Shown here piece after piece: positions 1 to 5,908 of a stretch of 10,369 bases of DNA. Source of the DNA: an uncultured Clostridium sp. (GTDB lineage Bacteria > Bacillota_A > Clostridia > TANB77 > CAG-508). The stretch covers positions 1 through 10,369 of the forward strand of contig CAJKKA010000054.1 in NCBI GenBank assembly GCA_905200315.1, written 5' to 3'. The position numbers and the translations under genes are program-made. Position 1 is the first letter of the stretch; each line of letters starts with the position of its first letter. The notes beneath the pieces are model-generated. The model worked only from the letters and a program-made list of their open reading frames with translations, did not search any database and was not told the DNA's origin.

Positions 1-785
1 GCCATAGATATAAGTGTAAATAATGCATTTTGGATAGCTACTGGAAAACCTAATTTATATAATATCTTAAAATATTTAAGTTCTATTTTTCTAAAATATC
101 TAACTTTAAAGTATTCTATTCTATTTTTTATTATATATCCAATAAAAACAAAACTAACTATTATTTGTGCACTTATTGTTGCAATACCTGCCCCATTTGT
201 TCCAAGAGCTGGAATTGGTCCAAATCCGAAAATTAATAGTGGATCTAATATAATATTTGCTATAAGTCCGATTGTGTTAATCCTAAATGGTATACTACTA
301 TTTCCAAGTCCAATAAAAATCGATGTAAATACAGGATTTATAAAATAAAAAATCATTCCAAGTCCTAATATAACTAAATACTGTCTAGACATCGATATTA
401 CTTCAGCATTTCCTAAATTAAAAATATCTATTAATTGTTTATTAAATAAAATCAGTATTAAACTGTAGGTCAAAGATAAAAATACATTCAATTCTATGGA
501 TGATTTTATATAAGATTTTACTTCTTTTATATTTTTCTCTCCCATACTTTGAGCTACTTTTACCTCTCCTCCAATTTTTGAAAACATAACAAATGCCATT
601 GCAAGCCAAGGATAAAATCCTGCCGTTCCAACTGCTGCTACGGAATTACTTCCGTTTTTTCCAACCCACATCATATCTATTAAATTGTAAGCAATTTGAA
701 TAAATGATGTAGCCATTATCGGGATAGCTATTTTTACGAGCTTTTCAACTATCCCACCTTCTGTCAAATTAATCTTTTTTTGCAT
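1..785 (-). CDS. MATE-family multidrug/cation efflux transporter, N-terminal 261 residues (3' end outside window)
   Basis: The reverse strand is open from an ATG at 785 to the left edge, giving 261 residues of a protein that is usually about 440-460 long. The N-terminus carries the usual MATE opening: PIMATSFIQIAYNLIDMMWVG at residues 22-42, then an Ala/Gly-rich helix (SVAAVGTAG, 48-56). Residues 181-207 hold the typical DPLLIFGF...GTNGAGIATISAQ signature of the end of the first six-helix lobe. The second lobe begins near residue 245 (LGFPVAIQNALF) and is cut off. MATE proteins are inner-membrane antiporters that export cationic drugs or metabolites using H+ or Na+ gradients; the substrate cannot be read here. 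The start is supported by GGAGGA 3 nt upstream of the ATG. The gene follows the 74-residue membrane protein by 51 nt with no terminator between them, so the two are probably cotranscribed. Confidence 0.9.
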   Translation of the reverse strand, partial: MQKKINLTEGGIVEKLVKIAIPIMATSFIQIAYNLIDMMWVGKNGSNSVAAVGTAGFYPWLAMAFVMFSKIGGEVKVAQSMGEKNIKEVKSYIKSSIELNVFLSLTYSLILILFNKQLIDIFNLGNAEVISMSRQYLVILGLGMIFYFINPVFTSIFIGLGNSSIPFRINTIGLIANIILDPLLIFGFGPIPALGTNGAGIATISAQIIVSFVFIGYIIKNRIEYFKVRYFRKIELKYFKILYKLGFPVAIQNALFTLISM

Positions 786-836
786 TTTTCCTCCGTACTT
801 AAATATAATTCTGTTTAATGTAGAAATAACATTTAT

Positions 837-1061
837 CTAAAATCCAAGTGATTTTAAATCTAATCTGCTACCTGATACAAAAACTAATATAACTCCAATT
901 ATAAAAGCTATAAGTATTATCATTTTTACATAATTGTTAACTTTAACCTTATTTCTGATTTGATACATAATCATAAATCCAAAACTTATTATACTTATTA
1001 AGATAGCCATAGCTCCTAAAGTAAGTACAAAACCTGTCATCAATAAATTATTTGTATCCAT
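837..1061 (-). CDS. Small two-helix membrane protein of unknown function
   Basis: This 74-residue protein is not one I recognise. It has two strongly hydrophobic stretches, about residues 6-33 and 46-64, separated by a short basic segment (QIRNKVKVNNYVK, 34-46), with a short polar tail. By the positive-inside rule the Lys/Arg loop would be cytoplasmic and both termini outside. There is no signal-peptidase site, cysteine or catalytic motif. It is a real gene rather than a chance frame because AAGGAGG (1068-1074) sits 6 nt before the ATG, and the hydrophobic composition is coherent from end to end. It lies directly upstream of the MATE transporter on the same strand. It could be a small accessory subunit or regulator of that transporter, but this is inference from position alone. 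Confidence 0.7.
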   Translation of the reverse strand: MDTNNLLMTGFVLTLGAMAILISIISFGFMIMYQIRNKVKVNNYVKMIILIAFIIGVILVFVSGSRLDLKSLGF

Positions 1062-1094
1062 ATGTTGCCTCCTTATCGCTACAAAATTAATACT

Positions 1095-1103
1095 ATTTTA
1101 TCA
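1095..1103 (-). promoter_or_regulatory. Candidate extended -10 for the small membrane protein/MATE unit
   Basis: Read on the minus strand, these bases are TGATAAAAT, an extended -10 (TGN plus TAAAAT, 5/6 to consensus). They lie about 20 nt upstream of the AAGGAGG ribosome binding site. No convincing -35 hexamer is found 16-18 nt upstream. The element sits inside a small dyad (CATAA-gtt-TTATG, 1102-1114), which could be an operator. Confidence 0.3.
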
Positions 1104-1129
1104 TAAGTTTTATGTATGATGATTTTATT

Positions 1130-1257
1130 TTGAATATTTATATGCATATATTTTAAAATTTTTATAAGTTAGACAATATAATTGCATAAATAATCAATAT
1201 GAAGATATAAATATTACATTTTATGAAATATAATTATATTAAAAGGGTTTATATAAT
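1130..1257 (+). promoter_or_regulatory. Putative promoter region for the dpaL-dtd2 unit, with 12-bp palindrome
   Basis: This AT-rich stretch upstream of dpaL must hold its promoter. It contains three exact TATAAT hexamers (1177-1182, 1229-1234, 1252-1257), but none has a good -35 at 16-18 bp, so I cannot choose between them. A perfect 12-bp palindrome, TATATGCATATA, lies at 1139-1150 and could be a regulator site. I see no riboswitch-like or T-box-like structure in the leader. Confidence 0.3.
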
Positions 1258-1306
1258 TTTCACAGACAATTTAATTTCTAAAATAAATAATATAAGGAGA
1301 GATAGA

Positions 1307-2536
1307 ATGATAAAATACGAAGAACATTTCGGAATTAATATAATTTCTACAAATCTAAATAACTCAACTAATGTCGATTTTTTAACTGAGGATATTGTAA
1401 ATGATGTTGAAAAATTCCACACATCTATTGATGAGTATAAAAAAACACCACTTGTTAAATTAGATAATTTAGCATCAAAGTTAGGTGTAAAAAATATATT
1501 CGTAAAAGATGAATCTTATAGATATGGGCTTAATGCTTTTAAAGGGCTTGGGGGATTATACGCTATATTTAGAATAGTATGTGACAAATTAAACTTAGAT
1601 TATAAATCTACAACTTTTAAAGATTTACAAAATAAAGATATAAAAGAAAAATTGAAAGATATAGTATTTGTAACTGCTACTGATGGAAACCATGGTAAAG
1701 GTATCGCTTGGGCTGCTAACAAACTTGGTTGCAAATCTGTTGTATTTATGCCTAAAGGCAGCGTGCTTACAAGAGCAAAGGCGATTGAAAATATGGGTAA
1801 TTCTACAGTTACAATTACTGATTTAAATTATGACGATGCAGTTAGAAAAGCAGCTTCTCTAGCAGATGAAAATGGATGGTATTTAGTTCAAGATACTGCT
1901 TGGGAAGGATATGAAGATATTCCAAACTTTATAAGCCAAGGCTATACAATTATGGCTAAGGAAGCACTTGATGAATTAAACGAACTTGGAATAGAAAAAC
2001 CTACTCATTTATTTCTACAAGCTGGTGTAGGTTCTATGGCTGGAAGCGTGCTTGGATATATGGTCAATAGATTTGATAAAAAACCTCCAATAACTACTAT
2101 AGTTGAACCTGTTACTGTTGCATGTATCTACAAATCTGCAAAAGCAGATGATTCAAAACCTCATGCTGTAACTGGAGATTTACATACAATAATGGCTGGA
2201 CTTAATTGTGGTGAACCAAATACAGCTACATGGCCAATCTTAAGAGATTATGCTAGTTTTTATGCTTCTTGTCCAGATTATGTAACTGCTAGAGGTATGA
2301 GAATTTTGGCAAGCCCATTAAAAGATGATAAAAAGGTTATTTCTGGTGAATCTGGTGCAGTAGGCGCTGGCCTTTTGTCAATACTTATGGAGAAAGATGA
2401 ATTTGAAGATATAAGACGTGATATGGGATTAAATAAAGATTCTGTTGTTTTAATATTTAGCACAGAAGGCAATACTGATCCTAAAGGGTATGATGAAATA
2501 GTATATGATGGAAGGAATTTCAGTCCTTTTGTTTAA
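1307..2536 (+). CDS. dpaL: Diaminopropionate ammonia-lyase (PLP fold type II)
   Basis: This is a cytoplasmic PLP enzyme that converts 2,3-diaminopropionate to pyruvate and ammonia. The E. coli homologue (YgeX) accepts both D- and L-isomers and also D-serine. From the ATG at 1307 it is 409 residues, close to the family's roughly 400. The PLP Schiff-base lysine is K79 in LNAFKGLGG. TATDGNHGKG at 124-132 gives D126, and QDTAWEGY at 195-202 gives D196. These match E. coli K77, D120 and D189; K77 and D120 act as bases for the L- and D-isomers. QAGVGSMAG (238-246) is the phosphate-binding loop, and ESGAVGAG lies near 348-355. The frame is open to an ATG at 1223, but AAGGAGA at 1294-1300 serves the 1307 start and the 28 extra residues are not family-like. 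It is followed after 54 nt by the DTD2-like gene with no terminator between. Confidence 0.93.
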   Translation: MIKYEEHFGINIISTNLNNSTNVDFLTEDIVNDVEKFHTSIDEYKKTPLVKLDNLASKLGVKNIFVKDESYRYGLNAFKGLGGLYAIFRIVCDKLNLDYKSTTFKDLQNKDIKEKLKDIVFVTATDGNHGKGIAWAANKLGCKSVVFMPKGSVLTRAKAIENMGNSTVTITDLNYDDAVRKAASLADENGWYLVQDTAWEGYEDIPNFISQGYTIMAKEALDELNELGIEKPTHLFLQAGVGSMAGSVLGYMVNRFDKKPPITTIVEPVTVACIYKSAKADDSKPHAVTGDLHTIMAGLNCGEPNTATWPILRDYASFYASCPDYVTARGMRILASPLKDDKKVISGESGAVGAGLLSILMEKDEFEDIRRDMGLNKDSVVLIFSTEGNTDPKGYDEIVYDGRNFSPFV

Positions 2537-2590
2537 AATATATATTTCTTATGGATTAAAAAATTTATTAACTTATTTAGGAGGAAACTT

Positions 2591-3529
2591 ATGAGAAAAG
2601 CTGTTTACTTTTTTTGTACAGATTATGAAAGAGATGAAGTTGCACCAAGAGTACTAAATTATTTAAAAGAAAATTACGATTTAAAATTAGCAGATTTTAA
2701 ATTTGCAAATAGAGATGTCTATGAATATCATGATGATAGAGGTAATTTATTTTCATTTGTTGAAACTGACAAAGTTTTAAGTTACGATTACGATTTATAC
2801 ATACCTCTTTTAAATAAATATTTTAAAGATTATGATGTTGCGGGCGTTGTAAATTGGCATGGCGGAAAAAATGCTCCAGACAAAATACTTACTGTTCACT
2901 CAACTGGCGATGTTGTCGGAAAAATATTTGCACCATCAAATCCAATATACCTTAGAAATCTTCTATTAGCTATAGAAGAAAATCGTGTGAAATCAAACTT
3001 AGAAGATTTCACAACCATGACTGAAGCAACTCATTGGACTGGAACAATTCAAGGCCAAGATATAAACTTAATAGACAAGTACCAAGTACCTATATTCGAT
3101 ATAGAAATAGGAAGTACACTTGAAAGTTGGAAAAATCCTGTTGCTGAAGGTGTATTAGCAAATTCTCTATTTAGAGTTTTTGATGATGATATAAAACCAG
3201 AATTAAAAGATATAAAAGTACTTCTTTGTACAGGAGGAATGCATTTTGAAGAAACTTTCTCAAATGTAATAATAAATACTGAAAAACCAGTATCAATCGG
3301 ACATATTTTATCTAACCAATGGATGGTTCAAGGTGAATATGATAAAGAAGAAAATTATCAATATCTAAAAAAATGTGTTGATTCTATTTCTATGAAGGTA
3401 GATGGAATTGTAATTCACGACAATTTAAAATCTGCTTATAAAAATGCAGTAAAAAAATTAGGCGAAGAACTTGGCGTTCCTGTATTTAAGCATAAAAAAC
3501 TAAAAAAACCTTCAGATCTACCAATCTAA
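2591..3529 (+). CDS. DTD2/GEK1-like D-aminoacyl-tRNA deacylase (archaeal/plant-type family)
   Basis: The 312-residue protein carries the motif order of the DtdA/DTD2/GEK1 family, which hydrolyses D-aminoacyl-tRNA and so recycles tRNA mischarged with D-amino acids. Visible blocks are NWHGG..AP..ILTVHSTGD (88-107), EATHWTG (145-151), PIFDIEIGSTLESWKN (167-182), LLCTGGMHF (211-219) and IGHIL (236-240). In archaeal members I remember the second block as THHGP; here the second His is Trp. No signal peptide or membrane segment is present, so it is cytoplasmic. The start has AGGAGG at 2579-2584, 6 nt upstream. It is the downstream gene of a two-gene unit with dpaL and is closed by a strong terminator. 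The fold assignment is fairly secure. Activity on D-aminoacyl-tRNA is inferred, and a different hydrolase role linked to diaminopropionate is possible. Confidence 0.75.
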   Translation: MRKAVYFFCTDYERDEVAPRVLNYLKENYDLKLADFKFANRDVYEYHDDRGNLFSFVETDKVLSYDYDLYIPLLNKYFKDYDVAGVVNWHGGKNAPDKILTVHSTGDVVGKIFAPSNPIYLRNLLLAIEENRVKSNLEDFTTMTEATHWTGTIQGQDINLIDKYQVPIFDIEIGSTLESWKNPVAEGVLANSLFRVFDDDIKPELKDIKVLLCTGGMHFEETFSNVIINTEKPVSIGHILSNQWMVQGEYDKEENYQYLKKCVDSISMKVDGIVIHDNLKSAYKNAVKKLGEELGVPVFKHKKLKKPSDLPI

Positions 3530-3576
3530 TAAATTATGTTATATAAATAAAAAACAAATGTAATTTCAATAAATAT

Positions 3577-3613
3577 AAAAAACCTCTAAGAGATATATCC
3601 TAGAGGTTTTTTT
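3577..3613. terminator. Bidirectional intrinsic terminator between dtd2-like gene and yitT
   Basis: A 12-bp stem pairs 3577-3588 with 3601-3612; its core is CCTCTA/TAGAGG with A/T flanks and a 12-nt loop. On the plus strand it runs into seven T (3607-3613), ending the dpaL-dtd2 unit. On the minus strand the A-run 3577-3582 provides the U-tract, ending the yitT transcript just after its stop codon. The two units converge here. Confidence 0.85.
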
Positions 3614-3621
3614 ATATTTAT

Positions 3622-4500
3622 TTAAGTTGTTTCTGTAGTTTCTCCTTTTTTCTTTTTAATATGCTTACCAACTATTTCATTTACATCTGTTATAGTTACA
3701 AATGCCGAATAATCATCCGCAGCTACTATTCGCTTAAGCTCTGGAATTTCTATTCTCGTTACAACCGCATAAAGTACAACCTTCTTTCCACTTATTAATC
3801 CTTCTCCCTCTAACATTGTCACTGTTCTACCTAAATGTTTATAAATGCTATTTGCTATTTCTTCACCATGATTAGTTATAATCATAGCTGCTTTTGCTTG
3901 TTCAAATCCCTCAGATACCATATCTATAATTTTAAAAGTTATAAAATAAGTAAGTATTGAATATAATGCTCTATCCCATCCAAATAATAGACCTGATGTT
4001 GAATATATAAAGAAGTTTAAAAACATTACGACTTGCCCTACAGAAAATGATGTTTTTTTGTTTATTAAGATTGCAACTACTTCTGTTCCATCTAGGCACG
4101 CTCCAAATTTGATTACAAAACCTACTCCTATACCAAGTAACAACCCTCCAAATACAGTTGCTAAAAGTATATCATTAGTAAGTTCGGGAACTGGTTTAAA
4201 TTGTTCTAGTAATACTGAAAATACTAACATTGCATATGCGGCTTTTATTAAAAAGCTTTTTCCTAATTGCTTATATCCTAAAATTAAGAAAGGTATATTT
4301 AAGACAAAGGTAAGGATACTTAATTTAACTTTAGTTATATAACTAATCATAATTGAGATACCTATTATTCCTCCATCGATTATGTTGTTAGGCACTAAAA
4401 ATATTTCTAAAGCTAGTGCAGCCAAAGTTGCCCCTAGAGTAATAAGTAAAAAAGAAAGGAAATTATCTAATAGTTTTTTGTTACTTTTCATATTCGTCAT
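3622..4500 (-). CDS. YitT-family membrane protein (YitT core plus C-terminal DUF2179)
   Basis: This 292-residue protein has a hydrophobic YitT core of about five to six helices (residues 11-210) with the family signatures VPNNIIDGGIIGISI (36-50) and FGACLDGTEVVAIL (132-145). A soluble C-terminal DUF2179-type domain (about 225-281) includes GRTVTMLEGEGLISGKK and ADDYSAFVTITDVNEI. A Lys-rich end suggests that this domain is cytoplasmic. Members are common, often in several copies, in Firmicutes; their transport or signalling role is poorly defined, so no substrate is proposed. The start at 4500 is backed by AAAGGGG about 7 nt upstream; a second in-frame ATG three codons in has no better site. 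The gene stands alone: its own leader lies upstream and a shared terminator lies downstream. Confidence 0.9.
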   Translation of the reverse strand: MTNMKSNKKLLDNFLSFLLITLGATLAALALEIFLVPNNIIDGGIIGISIMISYITKVKLSILTFVLNIPFLILGYKQLGKSFLIKAAYAMLVFSVLLEQFKPVPELTNDILLATVFGGLLLGIGVGFVIKFGACLDGTEVVAILINKKTSFSVGQVVMFLNFFIYSTSGLLFGWDRALYSILTYFITFKIIDMVSEGFEQAKAAMIITNHGEEIANSIYKHLGRTVTMLEGEGLISGKKVVLYAVVTRIEIPELKRIVAADDYSAFVTITDVNEIVGKHIKKKKGETTETT

Positions 4501-4751
4501 GCTTATACCCCTTTTCTTATTAAATTTTTGAAATACTATCTTAATTAATCATTTATGTATCTTTTGTGTACTTTGTATTTCTATATATTAATAAAATTAT
4601 ACGTAATTACTAGATATCCTTCTTTTTTTCGGATTTTTTACAATATTTTAACATTTTCGACTTATTTTATTTAATAAAAGTTCGAGTATATATAATTATT
4701 GTATAATACATTTTAATTATTTTATTTTATGTTTTTTATTTATATTTATTC
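4501..4751. other. Intergenic region upstream of yitT with no clear feature
   Basis: About 250 nt of very AT-rich DNA lies between the NlpC/P60 terminator and yitT. A TATAAT on the minus strand (4601-4596) could be the yitT -10, but the -35 position 17 bp upstream is AAGAAG, a poor match. No ORF with a ribosome binding site, no tRNA-like cloverleaf and no long repeat was seen. Confidence 0.4.
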
Positions 4752-4786
4752 AAAAGTCAGTAAACCTATTTGATCTACTGACTTTT
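4752..4786 (-). terminator. Hairpin terminator after the NlpC/P60 gene
   Basis: An 11-bp perfect stem pairs AAAAGTCAGTA (4752-4762) with TACTGACTTTT (4776-4786) around a 13-nt loop. It begins 8 nt after the NlpC/P60 stop codon. The minus-strand U-tract is only the four T of the stem, followed by an AT-rich sequence. It is therefore a reasonable but not ideal terminator. Confidence 0.7.
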
Positions 4787-4793
4787 ATATTTA

Positions 4794-5711
4794 TTATAAG
4801 ACTCTTCTCGCATTTACAAATGCATTTTGATAATAGCTATTATTAATGCTTACTGTCACAATTTTTCTTTGGCTATAAGATGCATGTATCATCTGACCAT
4901 TTCCAATATAAAGACCAACGTGAGAAACTGCTCCATTATTTGAACCATTAGTATCAAAGAATAGTAAATCTCCTCCTTTTATATTACTTCTACTTACATA
5001 TGTTCCGTATTTACTTTGAACAGCTGAATTTCTAGGTAAAGTAATACCTGCTTTATTTTTAAATACATAATATGTAAATCCTGAACAGTCAAAGCTATTA
5101 GGTCCTTGTGCTCCCCATACATATGGTTTACCTAAAAACTTCTTTGCATATGATATTAATGCACTTGCACTTTTTGATACATTAGTATCAGAATCATTTT
5201 TTGATGAAGTTGAAGATGGTTTTTTAGCTTGTAAATAAGTACTTTTTACATATGCTGTTCTCCCATTATAACTTATCTTTGACCAACCATTTGAAGTTGA
5301 CAATACTTTTACACTTTTCCCATAAGATAATTTCCCTAATTTTGAATAGCTAGTAGATGGTCCTTTTCTTACATTTAAGCCAACTGACGCATTTACATAT
5401 CTAGTTATTCCTTTATTATCGCTAGAAGAACTATATCCTGAAACATAATCTTTATATACATATCCTGTCGTTCCATCATATTTTACTTTTATCCAATTTC
5501 CATTTTTACCTAAGTACGTTAATTTATATCCTTTATATAACTTCCTCATAATAGAGTAATTCATAGAAGGTCCTTTTCTAAAATTTACTCTTGATGTTAC
5601 TGTTACAGTTTGAGTTGCTGCTTCTACTTGAGATGTTTCCGCAATTGGCATAACTATACTTGATGTTGCAACTAAAGCTCCTGCTAATACATATGATTTA
5701 TTTATACTCAT
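4794..5711 (-). CDS. Secreted SH3b-SH3b-NlpC/P60 peptidoglycan endopeptidase
   Basis: This 305-residue exported wall hydrolase would cut stem peptides, typically the D-Glu-to-diaminoacid bond. Residues 1-31 form a signal peptide (K5, hydrophobic 8-22, then ...SQVEA-A as a likely cleavage site). Two bacterial SH3 domains follow, about 35-91 and 103-161; each has the RVNFRKGPS / GLNVRKGPS start and the GNWIKVKY / NGWSKISY core, and they probably bind the wall. A Ser/Lys/Asp-rich linker (162-182) leads to the NlpC/P60 domain (183-305). The catalytic triad is visible as C209 (FDCSGF), H264 (AVSHVGLYIG) and H276 (MIHAS). Length and architecture are normal for the family. GGAGGA lies 9 nt before the start. 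The gene has its own promoter with two WalR-like boxes and is flanked by terminators, so it is monocistronic. Confidence 0.95.
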   Translation of the reverse strand: MSINKSYVLAGALVATSSIVMPIAETSQVEAATQTVTVTSRVNFRKGPSMNYSIMRKLYKGYKLTYLGKNGNWIKVKYDGTTGYVYKDYVSGYSSSSDNKGITRYVNASVGLNVRKGPSTSYSKLGKLSYGKSVKVLSTSNGWSKISYNGRTAYVKSTYLQAKKPSSTSSKNDSDTNVSKSASALISYAKKFLGKPYVWGAQGPNSFDCSGFTYYVFKNKAGITLPRNSAVQSKYGTYVSRSNIKGGDLLFFDTNGSNNGAVSHVGLYIGNGQMIHASYSQRKIVTVSINNSYYQNAFVNARRVL

Positions 5712-5753
5712 AATATCTATTCCTCCGATTTTTAAGAAAAATTTTACTTTATA

Positions 5754-5759
5754 ATTATA
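5754..5759 (-). promoter_or_regulatory. -10 element for the NlpC/P60 gene
   Basis: An exact TATAAT on the minus strand would place the transcription start near 5747, giving a leader of about 36 nt that contains the GGAGGA site. The -35 position 17 bp upstream reads AAAAAG, a poor match. This would fit a promoter that depends on an activator, or one controlled by the WalR-like boxes just upstream. Confidence 0.5.
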
Positions 5760-5760
5760 T

Positions 5761-5811
5761 TGTTACATTTTTGTAACTTTTTATCAAGTATTTTTGTAAC
5801 TTTTTTGTAAC
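5761..5811 (-). promoter_or_regulatory. Two WalR (YycF)-type operator boxes upstream of the NlpC/P60 gene
   Basis: The plus strand shows TGTTAC-N5-TGTAAC at 5761-5777 and TGTAAC-N5-TGTAAC at 5795-5811. Both match exactly the published Bacillus/Staphylococcus WalR consensus TGT(A/T)A(A/T/C)-N5-TGT(A/T)A(A/T/C). The repeats are read on the strand opposite to the gene. The boxes start 34 bp apart, about three helical turns, so they could be occupied on one face. Relative to a start near 5747 they cover roughly -14 to -30 and -48 to -64. WalR controls wall hydrolases including NlpC/P60 and SH3b proteins, which fits the downstream gene. Binding itself is inference. Confidence 0.6.
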
Positions 5812-5821
5812 TTTTTCTTTT

Positions 5822-5880
5822 CAAAAAAAAATAAACTTCCTAAATTCACAGTAAAATCAATACTGTTAAGGAAGTTTATT
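5822..5880 (-). terminator. Strong two-stage hairpin terminator after pepT
   Basis: A 12-bp perfect outer stem pairs AATAAACTTCCT (5830-5841) with AGGAAGTTTATT (5869-5880). An inner 6-bp stem pairs ACAGTA (5848-5853) with TACTGT (5861-5866). On the minus strand it runs straight into a long T-tract (5830-5822), as an intrinsic terminator should. The plus-strand side lacks a T-run, so it acts for pepT only and insulates the NlpC/P60 promoter. Confidence 0.9.
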
Positions 5881-5908
5881 CTCAAATCATTCTTTTTAAA
5901 TTTACGAT

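Noticed and set aside
1223..1306. 28-residue N-terminal extension of dpaL from the upstream in-frame ATG
   Set aside because: No ribosome binding site precedes 1223, the residues are not like the family, and AAGGAGA at 1294-1300 clearly serves the ATG at 1307.
1183..1306. Riboswitch or T-box in the dpaL leader
   Set aside because: I could find no terminator hairpin, T-box motif or conserved riboswitch core in the roughly 120 nt before the start codon.
2278..2472. 64-residue minus-strand frame inside dpaL
   Set aside because: It is a shadow of conserved dpaL coding sequence with no start signals.
4058..4342. 94-residue plus-strand frame inside yitT
   Set aside because: It is antisense to the yitT core, has no ribosome binding site and shows no recognisable protein pattern.
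5761..5812. The T-rich repeats upstream of the NlpC/P60 gene as a simple low-complexity or CRISPR-like repeat
   Set aside because: There are only four short TGT(T/A)AC units with no spacers of constant length. The exact N5 spacing in two pairs fits a response-regulator operator better.
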